Assembly: GCA_016699735.1 (NCBI GenBank)
Contig: CP065008.1
Coordinates: forward strand, 2,566,001 to 2,630,000
DNA length: 64,000 bases
Origin: Alphaproteobacteria bacterium
Lineage (GTDB): Bacteria > Pseudomonadota > Alphaproteobacteria > Micavibrionales > Micavibrionaceae
Reading direction: 5' to 3'
Shown one piece after another: positions 7,309-17,690 of this stretch. Numbering within the stretch: the stretch's first letter is position 1; the number at the start of each line of letters is the position of its first letter. A model generated the notes under the pieces. It had not been told where the DNA came from and searched no databases. It saw only the letters and a list, made by a program, of their open reading frames with translations. A program made the translations under genes and the position numbers.

Positions 7309-8640
7309 TTAGACCCAGTCGGTGTTGAGGATCGGCTGATCCGCCACCAGATGCCCGGAGGCCAGCAGCCCGTCCACGGTCAGCCCCGCATGATCGCCCG
7401 CCAGAACGGCCAGCGGCGACCAATACTCTCCCGACCCGTCGGCACGAAACTTGATATCCGTGCGCGTATCGTCCCTGTAAAACAGACGAACGAAGTCGTT
7501 GATATCGCTGGTCAGGGCGTCGTAACCGTCCAGAACGTCGCTGATGTTGATGACGTCCTCCTGCACGTTGAAATCCTCGATCCGGTGCGCCTTGACGTCA
7601 TAGGAACCGTAAAAGGCGAAAGTATCAGCGCCCTCTCCCCCGAACATGATGTTCTGCCCGTAGGACGACCCGGCCAGGATATCATCGCCGCCGTCCCCGT
7701 ACAGCAGGTCGCGGCCACTACCGCCGATGAGAAGGTCTTTATCCTCGCCCCCATGCAGTTTGTCGCGGTGGGACGGGTCGCCGCCGCCCCGGTCATCGGC
7801 AATCAGGATGTCCGCGCCAAAGCCGCCCTTCAGTTCGTCGCTGCCCGCGCCGCCATAGAGCGTATCGTTGCCGTCTTCGCCTTCAAGATAGTCGGCGCCG
7901 CCCCCGCCATGGAGTTCATCGTCACCGGACCCTCCATAGGAACGGTCATCGCCATCACCGCTATTCAGGACATCATTGCCCGAGCCGCTGTGCAGGGAGT
8001 TATTGCCGTTCCCCGCATAGATGGTGTCGTTCCCGGCATTGCCGATGACTCTGTCGTTGCCGTCGCCGAAGATGAAAAGATCGTCGCCGCTATCGCCCCA
8101 ACCAAGGTTGTCGCCATAATTATCGTAAATAATGTCGTCGCCGTGCCCACCGATCAGACCGTCATTCCCTGCCCCCCCGCACAGGACGTCGTCACCGGGG
8201 CCGCCCCTGATACCAAATCCGTAGGGATAGCTATTATCCGATGGCCCCGGGAACAGCCAGTCATCGCCGCTGCCGCCAGTAATCGAATCGTTTCCTTCAT
8301 TGCCGAAAATGACGTCCGGCCCTTCGGCACCGGACAGGTCGTCATCCCCCTCGCGCCCGTAAATCACATTATGCCCGTCAACGGCATAAATATTGTCATT
8401 GCCCCCTCCGGCATCGATAAAGTCGTTGTCGTCGGACGTACGAAGTTCATTATCCTCCGGCCCCAGAACGACAACATTCTGATAATCATAGGACGGATCG
8501 TTCCAGAAATAGTGGAGCAGCGTATCCGTAGCGGTGTTATAGGAAAGCTCGCGGATCAGGCGACCGGAAACGGCCGGATCATAAGCCTGGATCAAAATCT
8601 CCCCGGTCAGGTTGTTGTAGGAAAAGCTCGGACGGGTCAT
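7309..8640 (-). CDS. RTX (hemolysin-type) calcium-binding repeat protein
   Basis: The 443-residue protein is built mainly of GGxGxDxx[L/I/Y] nonapeptide repeats, roughly residues 70-340, which form a calcium-loaded beta-roll. After them comes ADTFAFYGSYDVKAHRIEDF and an INISDVLDGYD segment, the usual end of a type I secretion target, so export by an ABC/MFP/TolC system is expected. No transporter genes lie in this window. ATG 8640 is preferred over the upstream start at 8697 because AAAGGAG stands 8 nt before it. No enzymatic domain is visible, so the effector role is open. A 453-aa antisense frame over this gene is a codon-bias shadow. Confidence 0.9.
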   Translation of the reverse strand: MTRPSFSYNNLTGEILIQAYDPAVSGRLIRELSYNTATDTLLHYFWNDPSYDYQNVVVLGPEDNELRTSDDNDFIDAGGGNDNIYAVDGHNVIYGREGDDDLSGAEGPDVIFGNEGNDSITGGSGDDWLFPGPSDNSYPYGFGIRGGPGDDVLCGGAGNDGLIGGHGDDIIYDNYGDNLGWGDSGDDLFIFGDGNDRVIGNAGNDTIYAGNGNNSLHSGSGNDVLNSGDGDDRSYGGSGDDELHGGGGADYLEGEDGNDTLYGGAGSDELKGGFGADILIADDRGGGDPSHRDKLHGGEDKDLLIGGSGRDLLYGDGGDDILAGSSYGQNIMFGGEGADTFAFYGSYDVKAHRIEDFNVQEDVINISDVLDGYDALTSDINDFVRLFYRDDTRTDIKFRADGSGEYWSPLAVLAGDHAGLTVDGLLASGHLVADQPILNTDWV

Positions 8641-8708
8641 AACGAAAACTCCTTTGAATATGTTTTTGTGAATGGAAGGATTCCTACGCCACCCCATTTT
8701 ATTTTGCC

Positions 8709-8722
8709 TTGACCGAGGTCAA
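8709..8722. promoter_or_regulatory. FNR/FixK/DNR-like binding box
   Basis: TTGAC-CGAG-GTCAA is a perfect dyad matching the TTGA-N6-TCAA form recognised by FNR/FixK/DNR regulators of the Crp family. It lies in the divergent intergenic region, 69 bp from the RTX start codon and 72 bp from the DUF808 start codon. It could control either gene in response to oxygen or nitric oxide. One short dyad can arise by chance. Confidence 0.45.
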
Positions 8723-8793
8723 AACACGGCCACGCGCCTTGCCGTTCCGCCCCTAGTGAAATAGGATATCAGCCACGCAACAAGGGAAAGCTC

Positions 8794-9735
8794 ATGAGTT
8801 CAGGTTTACTGGCCCTCCTCGACGACATCGCCGCGATCGTCAAGGTCACCGCCGCCACGATCGACGATGTCGCGCTTCAGGCCGCGAAGGCCAGTTCGAA
8901 GGCCGCCGGAGTCGTCATCGACGATGCCGCCGTCACGCCGAAATATGTTGTAGGCCTCAGCCCCTCCCGCGAGCTTCCGATCATCTGGAACATCGCCAAG
9001 GGTTCTCTCAAAAACAAACTTGTGGTTCTCCTGCCCGCCATGCTGGTGCTTGGCACCTTCGCGCCGTGGGCGGTTGCACCCCTTCTGGCGTTCGGCGGCG
9101 CCTTCCTGTGCTTCGAAGGCTATGAAAAACTGCACCATATCGTCCATGTCTGGCTTCACGGGGAGGAACATCATCAGGACGAGGAAATCGAAATCATCAC
9201 CCCCGAAGAGCTGGAAAAAATCCGCACCACCGGAGCCATCCGCACCGACTTCATTCTGTCTGCGGAAATCATGGCCATCGCCTACGCGGTCGTTGCGGCA
9301 GAGCCATTCCTGATCCAATTTGGGGTGCTTCTGTTCGTGGCCCTGGCCATCACGGGCGGTGTTTACGGCTTCGTCGGCTTCATCGTGAAGATGGACGATA
9401 TCGGCCTCCATCTGGCGCAGGATCAATACCACAAGGCCATGCAGAAAGTCGGTCGCGCCATGATCAAGGGAATGCCCGCCCTGCTCGTCGCGCTCAGCTA
9501 TATCGGCACCGCCGCGATGCTCTGGGTCGGCGGCGGCATCATTATCCACGCCATCCCCGTACTTCACCATGAAATGCAGCATCTGGTCCACGGCCTGCAT
9601 CTGGAGGGTCTGGCCGCGTGGGGACTCGAAGCGTCATTGAGCCTGATCTTCGGGATCGTCATCGGCTTCTTCGTCGTCCAGATCGTCGAGCGCACGAAAA
9701 AATACTGGCCTGAAAAAGCGCCTACAGCCGAATAA
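8794..9735 (+). CDS. DUF808 family (YedI-like) inner-membrane protein
   Basis: A 313-residue multi-pass membrane protein that matches the DUF808/YedI family from its first residues (MSSGLLALLDDIAAIVKVTAATIDDVALQAAKASSKAAGVV is the typical start, with VVIDDAAVTP). Hydrophobic segments lie near residues 75-105, 155-195, 225-255 and 275-305. A His/Glu-rich cytoplasmic loop (HEEHHQDEEIE-like, near 125-140) sits between them. The biochemical role of the family is unknown. The gene stands alone, divergent from the RTX gene across the FNR-like box. Confidence 0.88.
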   Translation: MSSGLLALLDDIAAIVKVTAATIDDVALQAAKASSKAAGVVIDDAAVTPKYVVGLSPSRELPIIWNIAKGSLKNKLVVLLPAMLVLGTFAPWAVAPLLAFGGAFLCFEGYEKLHHIVHVWLHGEEHHQDEEIEIITPEELEKIRTTGAIRTDFILSAEIMAIAYAVVAAEPFLIQFGVLLFVALAITGGVYGFVGFIVKMDDIGLHLAQDQYHKAMQKVGRAMIKGMPALLVALSYIGTAAMLWVGGGIIIHAIPVLHHEMQHLVHGLHLEGLAAWGLEASLSLIFGIVIGFFVVQIVERTKKYWPEKAPTAE

Positions 9736-9902
9736 TCTTTATTCTATTCCATGCTGCACAAAAGTGTGGGTAATGATTTTCTAATATAAAATGGGGATAA
9801 ATGTTCCCATCGTCCGGGTTCGTGCAGATTCTCGTTTCGCCCATGTTAAATAAAAAGTGAGCAATAAAATATAACTAAAATACTGCAAGTTTCTTAAATC
9901 TC

Positions 9903-12900
9903 ATGCGCATAGGATTAATCACAAATAAAGCGTCACTCCTGTTCTTCTGCGCTTTTTTGTCGCTCTATTTTTCCTCCGCGGCTCATGCGGGCCTCGGTGC
10001 TTCGGTTACGCTGTCGAGCGGGCAGCCGACCTCGATTAACCCCGGCGAAACCACGCAGCTTGAAATCACCCTTTCGAACAGCAATACGACCGCGCCGATC
10101 AATAATGTCGATTTTTCCAATCTTCTGCCGGGGACGTTGCCGGACGGATTGAAAATATCGGGAGCGGCCACATATACGTGTACCGATCCGTCGATCCCGG
10201 CGACGAATCCGGGATCGGGAACCCTGACGACAGTCATCGGAACACAGACCATTACACTGGATGACGGGATCATTCCCGCACGGGATGCGGGGAGCAGCAC
10301 GGACGGAACCTGTACCATCATCATTCCCGTCACCGCCGGAACGTCCGATGGAACGGCCCAGACCTATAATTACCAGATCGCCAGCGGCGCCGTCACCGGA
10401 AACGATGGCGGCGCGGTTTCCAACAGCGGCGCGGTCAACCAGAGCATCAACGTGTTGGCGATTTCAAGGCCGGTGGTCACAAAATCATTCGCCAGCTCGA
10501 CGCTTGTTTTGGGCGGAGCGGCGACAACACTGACGATTACCATCAGCAACCCTGCATCGATCGACCTTCCCAACTTCGATATCACGGACAATTTCCCGCT
10601 TCCGGGTGCGGGGCTTTCCTATATACAGGTCGCCGCAACACCCGGCGCAACATCAACCTGCACGGGCGGGGGAACGCCTCCGGCTTTCACGCCTTCCGCC
10701 GGAGACGGGTCGATCACGGCCACGGGCGGAACGATTGTCGCGGCGGGAAGCTGTACGATCACCGTTCAGGTCGAGGCCCGTCATACGGACGGGGATTATC
10801 AGACCGCCTTTCAAACCAATCTGATCGACGGCGGAACGGATTTCAGCAACGATCTGGGCATTCAGCCGCTGGATGCCAGTGCACAGGTCCGCACGCGCTC
10901 TCCGCTGGCCGTAACAAAATCCTTTGATAACCTCGCGATTGCCAGCGGGCAAAGCGACGATCTGGATATTACCTTCACAAACAGCGGTGATTCTGCGCTG
11001 GTAATCAATTCCTTTACCGACAGCCCGATTGACGGGGTCGGTAATCTGACTTACGGGCTGAAGGTCAACGGCATCCCCTCCATGAGTTGCACCGGCGGCG
11101 GAACGCCGGGAACTTTTGCACGAACCGCTAACGATCTGGGCGTCACACAAACCGCCGATACCACGGTTGCCGCCGGACAAAGCTGTACGCTGACCGTTAA
11201 TTTCACGGCGACGGCGCAAACGCCCAACGTCCCGATCTCCTTTACCAATACGATTGCCGAAGGCGCCGTTGGAACAGTGACAGCCGGAATCGTCTCGCAA
11301 TCCACATCCGCCTCAATACTGGTTTCGGACGAGTTGCGGATCTTAAAATCGGTCACACCGTCCAATCCCGCCCCCGGCAACCCGGTGCGCTATCAGGTCA
11401 CCGTCCAGAACTGGTCGGCTGCCGCCATCAATAATATTGAGACGATTGACACCTTAACGAACGGCCAGACTTTCCTGACCGGAACGATCAACGGGCTGAC
11501 CTTCACGCCCAGCCTCTCAGGCACAGGGTGTTCAGGTTTGACCGTCCCCACAGCCGTCGGCGCCAGTTCGGTTTCGCTGACCATCGGCACCCTGCCCGCC
11601 CGCACGTCCTCCTTCGTGCCCGGAAGCTGTGTGATCACCTTCTGGGCAATGACGGACAGCGGCGCGGCGAACGGAGCCGCCGTGAATAACATCCTGGGGG
11701 CCGGAGACGTTTGCTACAACGCGGGCGCGACGTGTAACGGCTCGGCTTCGAATTCAACCTCCTCATCCGTCAACGCCAATACCCTGACCGCCAGTAAGGT
11801 TTTTTCTCCCGCAGGGCCGCTATCCGAAAACTCCGTTTCGACGATGACGATCACCCTGACGAATATCTCGGCCAATACGATCACTGCCGCTTCGGTCAGC
11901 GACAGCCTGCCTGCGGCCAATATCGGAACGGGGCAACTGCGAATTGCCAGTCCTCCCAACGCCTCCACCACCTGCAGCGGCAGCCCGACGATTACGGCTG
12001 TTGCGGGAACAACCTCCATCACCATGAACGGCGCGACGATTCCGGCGCGGGCCAGCAACGGGACAGGATCATCGGGCACATGCACCCTGCAAGTCGATGT
12101 CACCGGTCCGGCGGGGGTTTACGACAATACGGCGGTGGCGGCGGGAACCCAAACTTACGGGGACGGAACGACCGATCCGGTCGGCCCCGTTAACTCGAAT
12201 ACGCGCAGCATCACTTTCACTTCCTCTCTGTCCGCGACGAAAAGCTTCCTGCCCACCAGCATTTCCTCCGGCGGGCAATCGACGGTTACGGTGCGGCTCA
12301 GCAATTCGGGGGCGATCCCGATTACCGGGCTTAGCCTCACCGACCCCCTGCCCGCAGGTATGACTCTGGCCAATCCGGTGAACGCGCAAACCACCTGCGC
12401 CGGGGCGACGTCCTTTACGGGCAGCAGCGGGGATTCCTCGATCACGATGACGGGCGCAGAAATCGCGGGCAGCGGAACCTGCGATGTGCTTTTTGACGTG
12501 GTGGCCACGGGCTCCGCGAATTGGGTCAATACTATTCCCGCCGGAAACATTCTGGCCGATGGCGGCGCGGCCAATCAGACGCCCGTCACGGGGACGTTGA
12601 ATTTCAACGCACCGACCGGAATCACCGTCGCAAAGGCTACTGCCCCCAGCACACTCACCTTCCCGGGACAGACCAGTGTTCTGACGGTCACGCTTACGAA
12701 CGGGACCACGGCGGTCACCGACTTGTCCTTTACCGACTATTTCACGACAGACGGAACATCGGGTGCCTCGGCAAACGGGATGCGGATCGCGGCGACGCCG
12801 AGCGCCTCGACCACCTGCCCCGGAGGAACAGTCAGCGCGACGCCCGATGGAACGTCGTTTTCCTTGTCGGGAGCATCTCTATCGGCAAGCGGAGCCTGTA

Positions 12901-15900
12901 CGGTCACGCTGAACGTGACCTCGGTCGTTGTGGGAGGGATTACGAACTTCATTCCCATCGGCAGCGTGACGACCGATCAGGCGCTGTCCAACAGCGGCGC
13001 GGCCACTACGAGCCTGACGACGCAGGGCAATCTTGGCATTACGAAGAAATTCACGCCGAACGTGATTCAACCCGGCGAACGTTCGCGCCTGCGGATTACG
13101 GTCTACAACCCGACCTCCCAACCTGCGGTGAGTATTTCCGTCACCGATAATCTTCCTGCCGGCGTGACGGTCCCCTCCGGGGCCAACCCGACGACGACCT
13201 GCACCGGGGCGAGCATCAGCACGCCCACCACTTCGCAAATTATCGTCAGCGGCGCCAGCCTCCCGGCGGCTTCGGGCAGTACGGCGCAGACCTGTTACGC
13301 CGAGATCGACGTGACCTCAAGTGTCGCAGGCGACCACACCAATACCATTCCAATCGGCGGCGTCACCGGAACGATCGGCGGAATCTCCGCACAAAACTCG
13401 CAACCCGCCAGCGACATCCTGCGGGTGAAACAGCCGCTCTCCATCCATAAGGCCATCGGCGGATTTACGCTAGATGCCGGCAACCCCTCGGGCTTTACGA
13501 CCGGATCGACCAGCCGCTCCGCCGGAGCCACGGCGCCTCTGGTGATTTCCCTGACGAATCCGAATACCGCCCCTTTAACGCAAGCCTCGCTCACGGACAA
13601 TCTGCCTTCGGGTCTGGTCATCGCCCAAACACCTGCGGCTTCGACCACCTGCGCGGGCGGGACCGTCACGGCGCAAGCTTCGACAGCTGTTCTGTCCCTC
13701 ACCGGCGCGATAATCCCGGCCAGCGGCTCCTGTACGGTCACCGTCAATGTCCTGAGCAATATTACCGGTACCTATACGAATACGATCGCGGCGGGCGCTG
13801 TCTCGACGCTTGAGGGCGTCACGAACGATGAGCCGACGAGCGCGGAACTCACGATTTCCTCGCCCCCTGAAGTGAGAAAGGAATTCTCCCCGGCGGCTAT
13901 CCCCTCCGGCGGAACGTCCACAATGACGATTGATTTTGTCAACGATAACGACGTAGCCTTGACGCTGACGGCGATCTTTACCGATACGCTGCCCACCTCG
14001 CCCGGCGCGGTCGTTGTCGCGGCAACGCCGAATGTCTCGACCACCTGTCCGGGCGCCGTGACCGCCGTAGCGGGCGCCGGAAGCATCAGCTACGCCAATG
14101 GGGCATCTATTCCCATCGGCGGCTGCAGTATCAGCGTCGATGTCACGGCCACGACCGTCGGCGTTCATACGAACAATATCCCCGCTGGAGCCTTGCAGAC
14201 CAACCTTGGCAACAACCCCGCTCCGGCCAATGCGGAACTGACCGTCACGACGCTGGGCTATATCGCCGGACGCGTATTCAAGGATCACAACGTGACCCCG
14301 AACGGCACTTACGAGTCCGGTACGGACGATCCGATCAACGGCGTGACGGTGCAACTCCGCTCCGGTGCGAACTGTTCGGGGGCTTTGATCTCCAGCACCT
14401 CGACCTCTGCAACGGGCAGCTATATCTTCACGGGTCTGGCCGCGGGAACCTATTCCGTGTGCGAACCGACGCAACCGACCGGGACCGTGAACGGCATCAC
14501 CACCGCCGGAGCCATACTCCCGACCAACGGCAGCACGGGCACGGCGGGAACGGCGTCCAACCCGACGGCAACCACCAGCCAGATTATCGGCATCGTCCTG
14601 AACGGCGATGGCGGCGGCGGGGAAATATCCGGCTCGACGGGCAACGATTTCGCTGAAGTGGTGCGGTCTTCCATTTCGGGACGCGTTTTTAGAGACGTCA
14701 ACAATAACGGCGCCCAGAACGGAGCCGATACCGGCATCTCCGGCGTAAGCATCCAGCTTCTCGACAGCGGGAATACGGTGATCGCTACGGCCACGACCGA
14801 TGCCAATGGGGATTACAGTTTCACCAATCTTGATCCCGGAACCTATTCGGTGCGCGAACCCACGCAACCCGCAAGCACCAGCAACGGCATCACCACCCCC
14901 GGCACAGTCGATAACGGCGGCACAGCAGGAACGGCCACAGCGGTCGGCGTGGTCCCCAGCGTTATCAACACGATCATCCTGCCCCCCAACACGGCGGCGA
15001 ACGACAATAACTTCGCTGAAATCCCTAACGGGCGCTCTATCACGGGCCTGGCCTTCCTAGATTACGATAATGACGCCGCCGAGGACGGGGTGGATTACGG
15101 CCTTTCAGGCGTGACGGTTAATCTGACGGGAACGGATATCAACGGTGCGCCTGTTTCATCCAGTACGGTCACGCTTTCGGATGGAACTTTCAGTTTCACC
15201 GGTTTGGCTGAGGGAACCTATACGCTTTCGCAGGCCACCCAGCCCGCCGGAACGACCAACGGCACGACGACCGCCGGAACCACGGGCGGCGCGGCCAGCA
15301 ACCCGACCGCCACAACCAGCCAGATATTGAATCTTGACCTCACAGGCGCGAACACGCTTTCGGCGGCCAACCTGTTCCCTGAAATCCCTTCGGCTTCCCC
15401 CGATCTGACCATCGTCAAGACGCACAGCCCATCGAGCTTCGCCGCCGGATCGTCTACGGGAATCTTCACGATCACACCGAGCAATATCGGCGCAGCCCCG
15501 ACCAGCGGCACGATCACGCTCAGCGATACACTTCCGGCGGGGCTGACTCTGGCTTCCGTCCCCAGCGGGACCGGATGGACCTGCTCCGGCACGGTAGGCG
15601 GCTCGAGCTTCACCTGCACGACGACCAGCGTGATCGCTGCGGCCTCGAACGGAAACGCTGTGTCCCTCCGCGCTCAGGTGGCTTCCGGCGCCTCCGGCCA
15701 ACTCCTGACCAATCAGGCGGTGATTTCCGGCGGCGGCGAACCCGCAGGCTTTAACGGCAACAACACGGCAACCGATACAGTCGGCATCGCCAGTGCTGCG
15801 ACCGTGTCCGGGACGGTCTGGCGCGATGACGACCACGACCGTCAGATTGACGGCGGGGAAGACTTGATCGAAGGCTGGATTGTCGAACTGGTGCTGGGCG

Positions 15901-17690
15901 GTACAGTGATCGACAGCACGACCACCGCTGCGGACGGAACCTATACACTGACCACCGTATCCCCCGGCTCCGGTTATGAAATCCGCTTCAAGGAGCCGAA
16001 TTCCGGTATCGTCTTTGGCAATGCAGTGACGAATGAACAGGGCATTGCGCCCGTGGCCAATACCCGGGATACCGGAGGCTCGACGGCCAACGGGGGAACG
16101 AACGCCGGAAACCCGGCCGGCGCGGATACGACCACCGTCACCGGAACGCTCACGGATCTGACCATTCTGGCCGGAGATAATATCATCGAGCAGTCCCTGC
16201 CGCTTGATCCGGCGGGGATTGTTTATAACGCCGTCACACGCACCCCAGTGCAAGGCGCAGTAGTCACGATCACCGGCCCCGGCGGATTTAATCCGGCAAC
16301 CGATCTGGTCGGCGGTGCGCCCGCTCAAGCCGTAACGACAGGCGCGAATGGTTTTTATCAGTTCCTGCTGACCCCCGGAGCGCCTGCGGGAACCTACACG
16401 CTTGCGGTCACGACCTATCCCGCCGGATTCACCCCCGTCCCCTCGACACTTATCCCCGTCTGTACCGGGCCTTTAACCGTGGATGCCGCGCCCGACCCCG
16501 CCGAAGTCCATGACAGCCCTAACCCGCCCGATACCGGGGATGCTGTGCAGAGCGGCGGCGCCTGTCCGGCCAGCACGGGTGCTTTCGCCCCGGTGGATCA
16601 GGCGACGACACAGCACTACTTCTCCTTTGTCATCAACCCCGCCGTCTCCGGCGACGTGGTGAACAACCATATTCCTCTCGATCCGATTAACGCGGGCGAT
16701 ATCGTCATCAGCAAGACCACGCCGATCGTGAATACGAATATCGGGCAGTTCGTGCCCTATACGATCACGCTGCGGAACACGACCGCCAATCCCTTCACGG
16801 GCCTTGATGTCCGCGATACGATCCCCGCCGGGTTCAAATTCGTTGAGGGCAGCGGCAGCCTGGATGGGGTCAAACTTCAACCCACCGTCAGCGGCCGCGC
16901 CGTGACGTGGCTCAATCAAGACCTCGCCGCAAACCAGACCAGGAAATACAAGATGATCCTGATTGTCGGTTCCGGCGTCCAGCCGGGAGAGTATACGAAC
17001 CGTGTTCAGGCGTTTAACGGTGCGACGGCTGTGACGAACCTCGCCACCGCAACGGTGCGGATCATCCCCGACCCCGTCTTCGATTGCTCGGACCTGATCG
17101 GCAAGGTATTCGATGATACCAACCGCAACGGCTATCAGGATGAGGGCGAGAAGGGCATTCCCAACGTGCGTCTGGCCACGGTCAACGGCGTTCTGGTCAC
17201 GACCGATGAGCATGGGCGCTATCACGTCGCCTGCGGCGATATCCCCGATGAGGAGCGCGGCAGCAATTTCATCATGAAGGTGGATGTGCGGACCCTGCCG
17301 ACCGGATACCGCCTGACCACGGAAAACCCCGGCATGGTGCGGATGACCCGCGGGAAAATGGCCAAGCTCAATTTCGGCGCCGCCATCCACCGCGTTGTGC
17401 GGATCGATATGACGGATGAGGCCTTCATCTCCGGCGAAATCGAACTCAGGCCGGAATGGAAGAGCCAGCTTGTCCTGCTTCCTGAGCAGCTTAAATCCGG
17501 CCCGTCGGTTGTGCGGTTTTCCTATAAGGCGGAAATCAGCAATGAAAAACTGGCCCACAAGCGCCTTAAAAACGTCATCAAAATTCTGCGTCAGGAGTGG
17601 AAAGGAAAAGACTGCTGCCATGAAATCATGATCGAGGAAGAGCTTATTCTCCCCTCCTCTAAAGAAAATAATAAGGCGGGCGCACAATGA
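9903..17690 (+). CDS. giant DUF11/SdrD_B-like repeat surface protein (2595 aa)
   Basis: A signal peptide (residues 1-29, cut after AHA) leads into about ten DUF11-type beta-sandwich repeats of roughly 110-130 residues. Each has a K(S/A)F-P.....G..S.(L/M)TI(T/R)..N start and a CTGG/CSG..TC..G-type middle. From about residue 1450 come SdrD_B/Cna-B-like modules with D.N.NG..D.GE..I.GV..QL signatures (near 1452, 1590, 1712, 1965, 2394), with more DUF11 modules near 1833 and 2262. The last 200 residues carry a non-repeated domain with two Cys (DCCHEI). No LPXTG or membrane anchor is seen. It is probably exported and held at the surface by the downstream barrel protein, whose start overlaps its stop (ATGA at 17687-17690). 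A long adhesin or stalk is the likely role. Confidence 0.85.
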   Translation: MRIGLITNKASLLFFCAFLSLYFSSAAHAGLGASVTLSSGQPTSINPGETTQLEITLSNSNTTAPINNVDFSNLLPGTLPDGLKISGAATYTCTDPSIPATNPGSGTLTTVIGTQTITLDDGIIPARDAGSSTDGTCTIIIPVTAGTSDGTAQTYNYQIASGAVTGNDGGAVSNSGAVNQSINVLAISRPVVTKSFASSTLVLGGAATTLTITISNPASIDLPNFDITDNFPLPGAGLSYIQVAATPGATSTCTGGGTPPAFTPSAGDGSITATGGTIVAAGSCTITVQVEARHTDGDYQTAFQTNLIDGGTDFSNDLGIQPLDASAQVRTRSPLAVTKSFDNLAIASGQSDDLDITFTNSGDSALVINSFTDSPIDGVGNLTYGLKVNGIPSMSCTGGGTPGTFARTANDLGVTQTADTTVAAGQSCTLTVNFTATAQTPNVPISFTNTIAEGAVGTVTAGIVSQSTSASILVSDELRILKSVTPSNPAPGNPVRYQVTVQNWSAAAINNIETIDTLTNGQTFLTGTINGLTFTPSLSGTGCSGLTVPTAVGASSVSLTIGTLPARTSSFVPGSCVITFWAMTDSGAANGAAVNNILGAGDVCYNAGATCNGSASNSTSSSVNANTLTASKVFSPAGPLSENSVSTMTITLTNISANTITAASVSDSLPAANIGTGQLRIASPPNASTTCSGSPTITAVAGTTSITMNGATIPARASNGTGSSGTCTLQVDVTGPAGVYDNTAVAAGTQTYGDGTTDPVGPVNSNTRSITFTSSLSATKSFLPTSISSGGQSTVTVRLSNSGAIPITGLSLTDPLPAGMTLANPVNAQTTCAGATSFTGSSGDSSITMTGAEIAGSGTCDVLFDVVATGSANWVNTIPAGNILADGGAANQTPVTGTLNFNAPTGITVAKATAPSTLTFPGQTSVLTVTLTNGTTAVTDLSFTDYFTTDGTSGASANGMRIAATPSASTTCPGGTVSATPDGTSFSLSGASLSASGACTVTLNVTSVVVGGITNFIPIGSVTTDQALSNSGAATTSLTTQGNLGITKKFTPNVIQPGERSRLRITVYNPTSQPAVSISVTDNLPAGVTVPSGANPTTTCTGASISTPTTSQIIVSGASLPAASGSTAQTCYAEIDVTSSVAGDHTNTIPIGGVTGTIGGISAQNSQPASDILRVKQPLSIHKAIGGFTLDAGNPSGFTTGSTSRSAGATAPLVISLTNPNTAPLTQASLTDNLPSGLVIAQTPAASTTCAGGTVTAQASTAVLSLTGAIIPASGSCTVTVNVLSNITGTYTNTIAAGAVSTLEGVTNDEPTSAELTISSPPEVRKEFSPAAIPSGGTSTMTIDFVNDNDVALTLTAIFTDTLPTSPGAVVVAATPNVSTTCPGAVTAVAGAGSISYANGASIPIGGCSISVDVTATTVGVHTNNIPAGALQTNLGNNPAPANAELTVTTLGYIAGRVFKDHNVTPNGTYESGTDDPINGVTVQLRSGANCSGALISSTSTSATGSYIFTGLAAGTYSVCEPTQPTGTVNGITTAGAILPTNGSTGTAGTASNPTATTSQIIGIVLNGDGGGGEISGSTGNDFAEVVRSSISGRVFRDVNNNGAQNGADTGISGVSIQLLDSGNTVIATATTDANGDYSFTNLDPGTYSVREPTQPASTSNGITTPGTVDNGGTAGTATAVGVVPSVINTIILPPNTAANDNNFAEIPNGRSITGLAFLDYDNDAAEDGVDYGLSGVTVNLTGTDINGAPVSSSTVTLSDGTFSFTGLAEGTYTLSQATQPAGTTNGTTTAGTTGGAASNPTATTSQILNLDLTGANTLSAANLFPEIPSASPDLTIVKTHSPSSFAAGSSTGIFTITPSNIGAAPTSGTITLSDTLPAGLTLASVPSGTGWTCSGTVGGSSFTCTTTSVIAAASNGNAVSLRAQVASGASGQLLTNQAVISGGGEPAGFNGNNTATDTVGIASAATVSGTVWRDDDHDRQIDGGEDLIEGWIVELVLGGTVIDSTTTAADGTYTLTTVSPGSGYEIRFKEPNSGIVFGNAVTNEQGIAPVANTRDTGGSTANGGTNAGNPAGADTTTVTGTLTDLTILAGDNIIEQSLPLDPAGIVYNAVTRTPVQGAVVTITGPGGFNPATDLVGGAPAQAVTTGANGFYQFLLTPGAPAGTYTLAVTTYPAGFTPVPSTLIPVCTGPLTVDAAPDPAEVHDSPNPPDTGDAVQSGGACPASTGAFAPVDQATTQHYFSFVINPAVSGDVVNNHIPLDPINAGDIVISKTTPIVNTNIGQFVPYTITLRNTTANPFTGLDVRDTIPAGFKFVEGSGSLDGVKLQPTVSGRAVTWLNQDLAANQTRKYKMILIVGSGVQPGEYTNRVQAFNGATAVTNLATATVRIIPDPVFDCSDLIGKVFDDTNRNGYQDEGEKGIPNVRLATVNGVLVTTDEHGRYHVACGDIPDEERGSNFIMKVDVRTLPTGYRLTTENPGMVRMTRGKMAKLNFGAAIHRVVRIDMTDEAFISGEIELRPEWKSQLVLLPEQLKSGPSVVRFSYKAEISNEKLAHKRLKNVIKILRQEWKGKDCCHEIMIEEELILPSSKENNKAGAQ

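Noticed and set aside
7600..8450. Repeated units that might suggest a CRISPR array
   Set aside because: The spacing is 27 bp with degenerate units encoding RTX nonapeptides, with no unique spacers and no cas genes.
7351..8712. 453-aa plus-strand ORF across the RTX gene
   Set aside because: It is antisense to clear GGxGxD repeats; the Val/Ile-Ala/Pro pattern is the mirror of the repeat codons, with no ribosome-binding site.
13575..14867. 430-aa minus-strand ORF and other long frames inside the giant DUF11 gene
   Set aside because: Low-complexity antisense shadows of Gly/Thr/Ala-rich coding sequence.
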